From Candidatus Latescibacterota bacterium (lineage in GTDB: Bacteria; Latescibacterota; UBA2968; UBA8231), in assembly GCA_021295675.1 (NCBI GenBank), contig JAGWBY010000152.1, forward strand, positions 1 to 8,937: a stretch of DNA of 8,937 nt, read 5' to 3'. Each line of letters starts with the position of its first letter. Positions within the stretch are counted from its first letter, which is position 1. A model generated the notes under the pieces. That model did no database searches. It was given only the letters and a program-made list of their open reading frames with translations, and was not told the DNA's origin. Below, one piece after another: positions 1-5,607 of the stretch. The position numbers and the translations under genes were made by a program.

Positions 1-1104
1 CAGTAGGCTCCGGTTCAGGCTCTGGCGCACCTCTTGGTTGGGGTAGGACAGCCGATAGTACAGCTCCCCGCCGCGTGGCTCGGTTTGGCGAATGGTCAGG
101 TAGCCGGTCTGGAACAGCAGGGCCTCGGTGGCGATGTGGTCAACGTCGAAGGCTGACAGCAAGTCATCGCTGCCCAGCATGTTGTCCAAGCTCAACGCAC
201 CGACTCCGCGTGAGATCAGCGTCTCAACCAAGAACGTCGGCGTACCCGTCTCGAACCACCACGCGCCGAAACGACGCCTGTCGAAGAGCAAGAGGATGTC
301 GAACGGGTTGTACACCTTCTCCTCTCCCAGCCAGCTATAGCCGTTGTACCAGCGGCGGATCTCGCCCCGGTCCAAGCCGGGAAGTTCCGGCGCGAACACC
401 GCGTCCAAGTCCGCATCGGTGTAGCCGCAGATGGCTGAGTAGCGAGGATCCAGCGTGATGTCCTTGAGATTGTTGAGGCCGGAAAACAGGCTGACTTTGG
501 AGAATTTGCTCACCCCGGTAAGAAACGTGAACTTGATGTGCGCGTCGCTATCCTTGATTGTCGCGTACAGGCCACGCAGAAAGTCGCGGTTGGCGCGTGC
601 GACCTCTGGCACCTCGAGCGCGTCCAGAATCGGCTTATCGTACTCGTCAATCAGCACCGCCACCGGCTGTCCGGCTTGGTCGTACAGTGCCTCCAGCAGA
701 TGGGCGAAACGCCCCGACGCCGTCGCGGACTCGACGACCACCCCGGCCCGGCGTTCGATGGCGGCCAATTTCTCTGGAAGGTTCGCTTGCAGGTAGCCCG
801 GCTCTTTGAAATTGCCGCTGCCAAAGCTCAAGCGCACCACCGGATGGCGCACCGACCAGTCCCAGCGGTCGTGGATGTGCAGCCCCTCAAACAGCGGCTC
901 GTTGCCCTCAAACAGTTCTTTCAAGGTGTCCAGAAACAGGCTTTTGCCAAAGCGCCGCGGACGCGACAAAAAATAATGCTTACCCTCGTCCATCATCCGA
1001 CGAATGTAAGCAGTCTTATCTACGTAGTAGTAGTCCTCCTCGCGAATCTCGCGGAAGGTCTGAATGCCGATGGGCAGCTTGCGTCTATCCGTGCGCTCCG
1101 CCAA
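1..1104 (-). CDS. AAA-ATPase-like protein (PF09820 type), C-terminus cut by window edge
   Basis: The frame is open for 368 codons and runs off the left edge. Residues 10-57 carry the family N-terminus: LPIGIQTF, then YVDKT, then a degenerate P-loop RPRRFGKSL (48-56). A Walker B-like strand VAVLIDEYDKP follows at 148-157. This matches the AAA-ATPase-like proteins that usually end in a DUF1703 PD-(D/E)XK nuclease-like domain and are about 500-550 aa long. That C-terminal domain would lie outside the window. The start is TTG at 1104, chosen because GGAGG at 1115-1111 sits 6 bases upstream and no upstream ATG or GTG is open in frame. The next ATG would remove about 36 conserved residues. The gene begins 12 bases after the stop of the oxidoreductase upstream and in the same frame, so it is probably translated from the same mRNA. 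The biological role of this family is not established; a nuclease or mobile-element link is often proposed. Family assignment is firm, function is not. Confidence 0.88.
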   Translation of the reverse strand, partial: MAERTDRRKLPIGIQTFREIREEDYYYVDKTAYIRRMMDEGKHYFLSRPRRFGKSLFLDTLKELFEGNEPLFEGLHIHDRWDWSVRHPVVRLSFGSGNFKEPGYLQANLPEKLAAIERRAGVVVESATASGRFAHLLEALYDQAGQPVAVLIDEYDKPILDALEVPEVARANRDFLRGLYATIKDSDAHIKFTFLTGVSKFSKVSLFSGLNNLKDITLDPRYSAICGYTDADLDAVFAPELPGLDRGEIRRWYNGYSWLGEEKVYNPFDILLLFDRRRFGAWWFETGTPTFLVETLISRGVGALSLDNMLGSDDLLSAFDVDHIATEALLFQTGYLTIRQTEPRGGELYYRLSYPNQEVRQSLNRSLL

Positions 1105-1116
1105 TTCAGGCCTCCA

Positions 1117-2205
1117 TCACTTCCACTCGTCAAACGGATTCGCCGTACTCGCCAGCGGCAGCCCAACCCGCGCGCCGACCATATGCGAGGCGTGGGCCAT
1201 CATCGCCATCTCCAGATAGAGCCGCGCATTCTCCAACTCTACCAACTCCCATTCCGGCTCCTTACCTTCGATCATGTCAATCATAGACCGCGCCATGCGG
1301 CGATGCGCGTTGAGCCACTTGTGCTCGTCCGGCGGCGGCGACGAAGGCACGACCTCCCAGCGCGAATCGCCGATCAGCCCAGGATTGACCAGCGGGTGGT
1401 AGTAAATGTCCGGCAGATTGACCATCGGCCCAGGCAGCGACAAGGTTCCTTCCGTCCCGTGAATGTCGATCCGGTAGGGATTCTCCTTCCCATCGCCTCG
1501 GTACGACTCAAAATCAGCAGCCACTCCGCCCGGAAACTCGTAGTACGCCTTGATCCCGTCTCCAGCCACCAAACCCATTCCTTCGACACCTTCCTTTAGA
1601 TCCGCCGGCGTCGCACTCCGTCCATCCTGCGTCAGATGCGCATGGCACCACAGCGGCGCACCAAACGCTTGCCAGAGAAAGTCAAAGAAATGCGGATACA
1701 AGTCCAAAAACAGTTGATCTCCACCGTGCGCGCCGCCCATCCCATAGATCCGACACAGCCGCGGCTGGCCGATCTTCCCCGCCTTAATCGCCGGAATCGC
1801 CACCCGCTGGATCGGCGGATGCCCCCGCCACGGATGCGCCACCACCACCGTCACTCCGGCCTTATGGCGCGCTGCAATCATCTGGTCCACTTCGGCAACC
1901 GAAGCCGCCACTGGCTTCTCGAGGTACACATGCGCCCCGCGCTCCACGCAATTGAGCACCAACGCTAAGTGATCGCCGATCTCCCGCGACGCCACCACCG
2001 CAATATCCGGCTGCTCCTGCTCTAACATCTCCACGTAATCGACGTATCCCTTGGGTGCTCCGGTCTTGGCGACAGCGGCTTGGCGTCCCGCCTCGTCGGG
2101 ATCGGCCAACGCCACAATCTCCGCGCCTTCTACCCCGACAAACGCCATGTCGAGATAGTGGCCGTAGTTGCCGCGGCCCGTGTGCCCAATTATTCCAACT
2201 TTCAC
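1117..2205 (-). CDS. Gfo/Idh/MocA family oxidoreductase (second copy)
   Basis: This is a 362-aa NAD(P)-dependent dehydrogenase of the Gfo/Idh/MocA superfamily, whose members oxidise or reduce sugars, cyclitols and related polyols in the cytoplasm. The N-terminal Rossmann fold opens with MKVGIIGHTGRGNYG (1-15), a variant glycine-rich dinucleotide loop. The signature EKP is at 96-98 (VYLEKPVAAS), with Lys97 the expected catalytic lysine. An LDLYPHFFDFL stretch (166-176) supplies the Asp and His usually found in the active site. The end NPFDEWK and overall length look intact. The start is GTG at 2205, with AGGAGGT at 2217-2211 only 5 bases upstream. It lies directly behind the first oxidoreductase and ahead of the ATPase gene. 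The loop HTGRG is less canonical than GxGxxG. The substrate cannot be read from the sequence. Two adjacent paralogues suggest successive or alternative steps in one carbohydrate pathway, which is inference. Confidence 0.92.
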   Translation of the reverse strand: MKVGIIGHTGRGNYGHYLDMAFVGVEGAEIVALADPDEAGRQAAVAKTGAPKGYVDYVEMLEQEQPDIAVVASREIGDHLALVLNCVERGAHVYLEKPVAASVAEVDQMIAARHKAGVTVVVAHPWRGHPPIQRVAIPAIKAGKIGQPRLCRIYGMGGAHGGDQLFLDLYPHFFDFLWQAFGAPLWCHAHLTQDGRSATPADLKEGVEGMGLVAGDGIKAYYEFPGGVAADFESYRGDGKENPYRIDIHGTEGTLSLPGPMVNLPDIYYHPLVNPGLIGDSRWEVVPSSPPPDEHKWLNAHRRMARSMIDMIEGKEPEWELVELENARLYLEMAMMAHASHMVGARVGLPLASTANPFDEWK

Positions 2206-2208
2206 GCG

Positions 2209-3207
2209 CTACCTCCTCTTTATTTGTTGGACAATTCCACTGCCCGCCCCGTCTCCATAGACTCCTTCACCGCGTCTAACACCCGCATCTGCGCGACGCT
2301 GTGCTCCGGCGTGAAAGCACTCGCACAGGTGCTGCAACTGCAATGCAAACTGAAAGCACGGCGGGAATTCGACGACCTCCACCCCGCCCAGCGTGCGATG
2401 CTCTATGGTCACGGCCCGATTCTCATTGTTCCACACCTGATCTAGCCGCAGCATCCCGCGATGCCCGGAAATTTCCGCGTACTGCGAGTTGAACGTATTA
2501 AAACCCACGGCGATCTGCGCGGTGCGGCCCCCGGAAAAGACCAGCACAATCGACGCGGCATCATCGGTCTCCAAGCCCAACTGCTGCGCGGCAAACACCC
2601 GCTCCGGCTCCTCGCCAAATATGAACCGCGCGTGGTGAACGTTGTAACAGGCCAAGTCGTAGATACTGCCGCCGCCTTTGGCCTTGTTGAAGCGCCAATT
2701 CGACTCGGGCGTGCGCTGTTGGAGCGCGGCACCCGAACTGGTGCAAAACGTGCTCCGCACGCCGACCAAGTCGCCGATTGCGCCAGCGTCGAGCATGGCC
2801 TTAGCCCGCAAGTGCATGGGATGATGGCGGAACTTAAACGCCTCGGCCACGAGGACGCGGTTTCTCCTGCCAGCCGCGACAAAGGCCGCTGCCTCGGCCG
2901 CGTTTTGGGTGAAGGGCTTTTCGCAGAGCACGGCTTTTACCCGCCCCGAATCGCAGATCCGAATCCCGGTCTCCGCGTGAAAAGCGCCCCAAGTGCAGAT
3001 GATGGCAATGTCCAACTCGGCCTCGCGGAGCATGGCGTCGAGTTCGGTATAACGCGCTGCAACGCCAAACTCCTCGCCGTAGCGCACTAGCTGCTCGGCG
3101 GACACGTCGCAAATGGCGACGAGTTCGGCTTCGGCAATCTGCTGGCAGGCCGTGCCGTGAGCGCGGGCGATACCACCCGTCCCCACGAGGCCGACGCGAT
3201 AGGCCAC
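2209..3207 (-). CDS. Gfo/Idh/MocA family oxidoreductase (first copy), frameshifted near C-terminus
   Basis: The first about 300 residues are a normal Gfo/Idh/MocA NAD(P)-dependent sugar-type dehydrogenase. They include VGTGGIARAHG (8-18), the EKP signature at 96-98 (CEKPF, catalytic Lys97), and GGGSIYDLACYNVHH (178-192) with candidate active-site Asp184 and His191. The start is GTG at 3207, supported by AAGGAGG 5 bases upstream. After about residue 300 the open frame turns into Arg/Gly-rich nonsense and ends at 2209. The neighbouring frame instead gives TPEHSVAQMRVLDAV, then KESMETGRAVELSNK and a TAA at 2222-2220, which is the expected family C-terminus. The gene as written therefore has a net indel near 2306-2313 that alters the last about 28 residues. 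It lies 19 bases behind the BFN lipoprotein gene. The family call is secure. Whether the break is biological or a sequence error cannot be told here. Confidence 0.88.
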   Translation of the reverse strand: MAYRVGLVGTGGIARAHGTACQQIAEAELVAICDVSAEQLVRYGEEFGVAARYTELDAMLREAELDIAIICTWGAFHAETGIRICDSGRVKAVLCEKPFTQNAAEAAAFVAAGRRNRVLVAEAFKFRHHPMHLRAKAMLDAGAIGDLVGVRSTFCTSSGAALQQRTPESNWRFNKAKGGGSIYDLACYNVHHARFIFGEEPERVFAAQQLGLETDDAASIVLVFSGGRTAQIAVGFNTFNSQYAEISGHRGMLRLDQVWNNENRAVTIEHRTLGGVEVVEFPPCFQFALQLQHLCECFHAGAQRRADAGVRRGEGVYGDGAGSGIVQQIKRR

Positions 3208-3226
3208 GGCATCCTCCTTGCGATGG

Positions 3227-3694
3227 TTATATCTGTGGGCTTAGATCTTTGGGTTCAAAAAGTTGCGGCCGCAGGTAGATGGGCGCGCCGAGGCGCGTCA
3301 CCAGCACCATGCCGTCGCTGGGCCGGCAATCGAGCACCCACTCGCCAGCCTCGGTTTCAATGTACAAGTTGGCGTGAAAGGTGTCGTCCTCGATGCTGTG
3401 GACGACGAGGTGCCGCACCTCGCCTTGCAGCTTCTCCAGCATCGCTTCCAACAGATCGTACGCCAGCGGGCGCGGGAAATCCTCTTCCCGCATGGCTCTG
3501 ACTAACGCCCGCGCCTCGCAGTGGCCGATGATGATGGGCAACGGCGGCACGTCGTCCCCTTTGAGCACTACCGCCACTCCATCGGCACCAAAGTCGCGCA
3601 CATCGACAATTTTGGCGGGGATGAGATCCGCAGGGGGTTCTCGGCCACAGGCTACTAGCGCTAGGGCCGCCAAGACTACGAGGAGCCGTTTCAT
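3227..3694 (-). CDS. Lipoprotein with bifunctional nuclease (BFN/DUF151) domain
   Basis: The predicted product has 155 aa. It starts with a lipoprotein signal peptide: MKR, a hydrophobic run, then lipobox LVAC with the acylated cysteine at 16. The rest matches the BFN family (PF02577). LPIIIGHCEA (52-61) corresponds to the usual LPIwIG..EA core, RPLAYDLL (75-82) to RPltHdLl with Tyr in place of His, then DDTFHANL (103-110) and DCRPSDGM (122-129), the RPSD signature. BFN proteins studied in plants and some bacteria have RNase/DNase activity. Other bacterial members are annotated only by domain. The start is ATG at 3694, with AGGAG at 3706-3702 spaced 7 bases. A longer reading to 3841 adds sequence with no family resemblance and removes the signal peptide from the N-terminus. 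It is probably the first gene of the minus-strand operon. A nuclease-like domain on an envelope lipoprotein is notable, and nuclease activity is not shown by the sequence. Confidence 0.9.
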   Translation of the reverse strand: MKRLLVVLAALALVACGREPPADLIPAKIVDVRDFGADGVAVVLKGDDVPPLPIIIGHCEARALVRAMREEDFPRPLAYDLLEAMLEKLQGEVRHLVVHSIEDDTFHANLYIETEAGEWVLDCRPSDGMVLVTRLGAPIYLRPQLFEPKDLSPQI

Positions 3695-3737
3695 TATATT
3701 GCTCCTGTTTCGGTTTGAGTCTTTTGCACACGGCCCA

Positions 3738-3766
3738 ATTATAGGGGCTGTGGCTGCGGCCTGCAA
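3738..3766 (-). promoter_or_regulatory. Sigma70-type promoter candidate for the BFN/oxidoreductase operon
   Basis: On the minus strand a perfect -10 TATAAT (3743-3738) is preceded by 17 bases and TTGCAG (3766-3761), which keeps only the TTG of the -35 consensus. Transcription would start near 3731, giving a 5' leader of about 37 bases before the ATG at 3694. The spacing is ideal and the -35 is weak. Confidence 0.5.
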
Positions 3767-3922
3767 AGGTGAACGGGACGCTTTACAGCAGTCCGCAGTA
3801 GGGATGCTAGTACGAGCGTTTACTATTGGCATGAACGGCATGCAAGAGAAAAAAATAAAAACGAACGGGAATGAATAGAATCTACCGATGGTCTAATATA
3901 ATATGATGATATAGCTAAACAG

Positions 3923-3938
3923 AACTGACCAGTCAGTT
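3923..3938. promoter_or_regulatory. 16-bp palindromic operator candidate (TetR-family-like)
   Basis: The sequence AACTGAC-CA-GTCAGTT is a perfect inverted repeat with 7-bp arms and a 2-base centre. It ends 3 bases before the -35 box of the efflux operon. Its core TGACCAGTCA resembles operators bound by TetR-family repressors of RND pumps. A protein bound here would cover the -35 region and block transcription. No regulator gene is in the window, so the partner is inferred. Confidence 0.55.
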
Positions 3939-3941
3939 TTA

Positions 3942-3970
3942 TTGACAAAGGTCGAAGCCTCGTCTATACT
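3942..3970 (+). promoter_or_regulatory. Strong sigma70-type promoter of the efflux operon
   Basis: A perfect -35 TTGACA (3942-3947) is followed by a 17-base spacer and the -10 TATACT (3965-3970, one mismatch to consensus). Transcription would begin near 3977, about 27 bases before the leader ORF and about 62 before the adaptor gene. The close match to consensus implies high basal strength and fits with repression through the palindrome just upstream. Confidence 0.75.
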
Positions 3971-4003
3971 CTCTTGACGACACACGCCAAAGAAAGGAAC
4001 CCC

Positions 4004-4042
4004 GTGGACAAAACACATACAACTAGGACCTGCTCCAGATGA
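4004..4042 (+). CDS. Possible 12-codon leader peptide ahead of the RND adaptor
   Basis: The best ribosome binding site after the promoter, AAGGA at 3994-3998, is 5 bases from a GTG at 4004 rather than near the adaptor start. The GTG opens a 12-residue frame, (M)DKTHTTRTCSR, four of whose residues are Thr. Its TGA (4040-4042) overlaps the adaptor ATG (4039-4041) as ATGA, the classic arrangement for translational coupling. The adaptor has its own weaker AGGA (4025-4028) inside this small ORF, 10 bases before its ATG. The leader could simply load ribosomes onto the adaptor or act as a stalling or attenuation peptide. No hairpin supporting attenuation was seen. So short an ORF may also be chance. 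Confidence 0.4.
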   Translation: MDKTHTTRTCSR

Positions 4043-5364
4043 TAACTCGCCAATATGCGCTGTACATCGGCGGCGTCTTGCTCCTCGCACTAGGCTGCGG
4101 CGAGGAAGAGGAATCCGCACAGGGTTTCCAGCGCGGCGGTTGGGGCGGGCGCGAAGCGGCAGCCATTCCAGTCAAAGGCGAAAAGGTCACGCGCGGCGAC
4201 ATGAGCGCCTACATTGAGACGTACTCCCGCCTCGAAGCCGAGCGCCGAGTCAGCGTCTTGGCGCGCACGACCGGCCTAGTCGAGGAACTCGCGGCCGAAG
4301 AGGGTGACCTAGTGCGCCAAGGCCAAGTGATGGTGCGCCTCAACAAGGACGAACTGAGCCTAAACTTGCGCCAAGCCCAACAGGCTTTCGCCGACGCCAG
4401 TACCAACTACGACCGCATCAAGACGCTGTACGAGCGCACCATGGTCAGCCAATCCGAATACGACGCGGCTCACCTCCGCTTGGACAACGCCAAGATCTCC
4501 CTCGAAGAAGCCCAACTCAATCTCGCGTACGCAGACGTTACCGCGCCGATTGCCGGCGTCGTCACCCAGCGCTTGGTCGAAGTGGGCGACCTAGTCCGCG
4601 GCAATCAAGAAGTCTTCGTCATCGCCGACCGCGACCCGCTGTTGGTGCGCATCTTCGCGCCCGAGCAGCGCATGTACCAGTTGCACCCCGGCCAAGAGGC
4701 GACCATCGCGGTCGAAGCCCTGCCCGACACCAGCTTCCGCGGCCACATTCGCATGATTAGTCCAGAGGTCGATCCCGCCAGCGGCACCGTCAAGGTCACC
4801 CTCGAAGTCGCCAGCAACGGCTTACTCAAACCGGGGATGTTCGCCACCGTGCGCATTATTACCGAGCGGCGGCCCCAGACCTTGATCGTCCCCAAGAAGG
4901 CCCTAATCCTCGAAACCGACGAGGACGACGTCTTCCTCATCGAGGACGGCAAGGTGCGCCGGGTTGCCGTCGAGTTGGGCTTTGTCGAAGGCGATCAAGT
5001 CGAGATCATCTCCGGCCTCCAAGAAGGCGACCAAGTAGTAACCATTGGCCACGAGGGCCTCAAGGACGGTGCGGCCGTGCGGCTGGCCGGTGAGGGCCTA
5101 CCGACTGCGGAAGAATTGGCCGCCTCAGAGTCCGCTGGCCCCCAAGGCGGAGGCTTCGGTCCGCCCGGAGCTAGGGGCGGCTGGGGCGGCGGTGGCCTCC
5201 CCGACAGCTTGCGCCAAGTCATCGCCGAGTACCGCCGCCAGGGCAAACCTTTGCCCGACAGCTTGCGCCAAGTATTGCGCGCAATGCGCGAGCAGGGCGG
5301 CGGGCGTGGGCAAGGTAGGGGTGAAGGTAGGGGTAGGGGCGAAGGTAGAGGTAGAGGCCAGTGA
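4039..5364 (+). CDS. RND efflux periplasmic adaptor (HlyD/MFP family) lipoprotein
   Basis: This 441-aa membrane-fusion protein bridges an RND permease and an outer-membrane channel. A signal peptide with lipobox LALGC places the acylated cysteine at 20. A Glu/Gly-rich linker follows, then half of the lipoyl domain (about 70-101), a coiled-coil hairpin (about 102-165), and the second lipoyl half with DVTAPIAGVVTQR (166-178). The beta-barrel is at about 200-275, including PGQEATI and GTVKVTLEV, and the membrane-proximal domain covers about 280-350. Beyond 350 is a tail not typical of the family: Gly-rich, two copies of LPDSLRQV at 387-394 and 405-412, and a final Arg-Gly repeat. The start is ATG at 4039. 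Upstream in this frame a TAG at 4024 blocks any earlier start. Its stop overlaps the permease start by four bases (GTGA), so the two are translationally coupled. Substrate class is not evident. Confidence 0.93.
   Translation: MITRQYALYIGGVLLLALGCGEEEESAQGFQRGGWGGREAAAIPVKGEKVTRGDMSAYIETYSRLEAERRVSVLARTTGLVEELAAEEGDLVRQGQVMVRLNKDELSLNLRQAQQAFADASTNYDRIKTLYERTMVSQSEYDAAHLRLDNAKISLEEAQLNLAYADVTAPIAGVVTQRLVEVGDLVRGNQEVFVIADRDPLLVRIFAPEQRMYQLHPGQEATIAVEALPDTSFRGHIRMISPEVDPASGTVKVTLEVASNGLLKPGMFATVRIITERRPQTLIVPKKALILETDEDDVFLIEDGKVRRVAVELGFVEGDQVEIISGLQEGDQVVTIGHEGLKDGAAVRLAGEGLPTAEELAASESAGPQGGGFGPPGARGGWGGGGLPDSLRQVIAEYRRQGKPLPDSLRQVLRAMREQGGGRGQGRGEGRGRGEGRGRGQ
5200..5273 (+). repeat. Direct repeat in adaptor tail (two exact 20-base copies, 54-base period)
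   Basis: An identical 20-base unit occurs at 5200-5219 and 5254-5273 and encodes PDSLRQV in the same frame, giving an 18-residue period. Exact DNA identity over 20 bases suggests recent duplication or conversion. The unit sits in the variable C-terminal tail of the adaptor. Confidence 0.8.
5295..5339 (+). other. G-run cluster, possible G-quadruplex before the permease start
   Basis: The coding strand has G-runs at 5295-5297, 5302-5304, 5308-5310, 5318-5321, 5330-5333 and 5336-5339, with loops of 2-8 bases. They encode the Arg-Gly tail of the adaptor. In mRNA this lies just upstream of the permease ribosome binding site and GTG start at 5361, so folding could affect permease translation. This is inferred from base composition only. 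Confidence 0.4.
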
Positions 5365-5606
5365 AACTCGTCGAATTTTCCACGCGTCGCCGCGTCACGG
5401 TGGCGATGCTGATGGTGGCGATCATCGCCTTCGGCGGCGTGGGCTTTTCGCGCCTAGCCGTCAACCTCCTGCCGGACATCACCTATCCCACCATCACCGT
5501 CCGCACCGAATACGAGGGTGTAGCTCCCCTCGAAATCGAGCGCCTCATTTCCGAGCCGGTCGAAGGCTTGGTCGGCGTGGTCAGCAACGTGGTCCGCGTC
5601 TCGTGA
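5361..5606 (+). CDS. RND permease 1, N-terminal fragment (TM1 and start of porter domain)
   Basis: This fragment has 81 residues. It begins with the cytoplasmic MKLVEFSTRRRVTV, TM1 (about 13-31), then the periplasmic NLLPDITYPTITVRTEYEG and the LEIERLISEPVEG segment that opens the first porter subdomain. It ends at TGA (5604-5606) right after VSNVVRVS, in mid-strand. The second permease reads RIS, nine residues, then VRVDF at the equivalent place. Here only one codon separates RVS from VVVEF once the frame is changed, so about 8 codons are missing. Alone this piece cannot form a pump. Confidence 0.8.
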   Translation: MKLVEFSTRRRVTVAMLMVAIIAFGGVGFSRLAVNLLPDITYPTITVRTEYEGVAPLEIERLISEPVEGLVGVVSNVVRVS

Positions 5607-5607
5607 C

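Larger units (their letters stand above)
3695..4003. other. Divergent intergenic regulatory region
   Basis: This 309-base stretch separates the two divergent operons and holds no convincing gene longer than a leader peptide. From left to right it has the ribosome binding site of the BFN lipoprotein gene, a minus-strand promoter candidate (3766-3738), and an AT-rich segment (about 3845-3920) clearly lower in GC than the flanking genes. A palindromic operator candidate (3923-3938), a strong plus-strand promoter (3942-3970) and an AAGGA site (3994-3998) follow. I saw no rho-independent terminator, tRNA or known riboswitch in it. Confidence 0.75.

Noticed and set aside
538..1599. Long plus-strand open frame of 353 codons
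   Set aside because: It lies antisense to the ATPase-like and second oxidoreductase genes, both with clear family motifs and ribosome binding sites. Its own translation is Arg/His/Gln-rich with no recognisable domain.
3695..3841. Longer start for the BFN lipoprotein (ATG at 3841)
   Set aside because: It adds 49 residues without family similarity, places a signal peptide in the interior, and overlaps the candidate promoter. ATG at 3694 has AGGAG at 7 bases.
3842..3867. T-rich run on the minus strand as a terminator
   Set aside because: No GC-rich hairpin precedes it, and no gene ends there.
3897..3902. TATAAT as an additional plus-strand promoter
   Set aside because: No -35-like sequence lies 16-18 bases upstream. 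It is part of a generally AT-rich stretch, and the 3942-3970 promoter is far better.
3893..4120. Minus-strand 75-codon frame across the efflux promoter
   Set aside because: It overlaps the promoter and adaptor start, has no family resemblance and no good ribosome binding site.
5604..5606. TGA as a selenocysteine codon
   Set aside because: The frame after TGA does not continue the permease, and RND permeases have no selenocysteine at this site.
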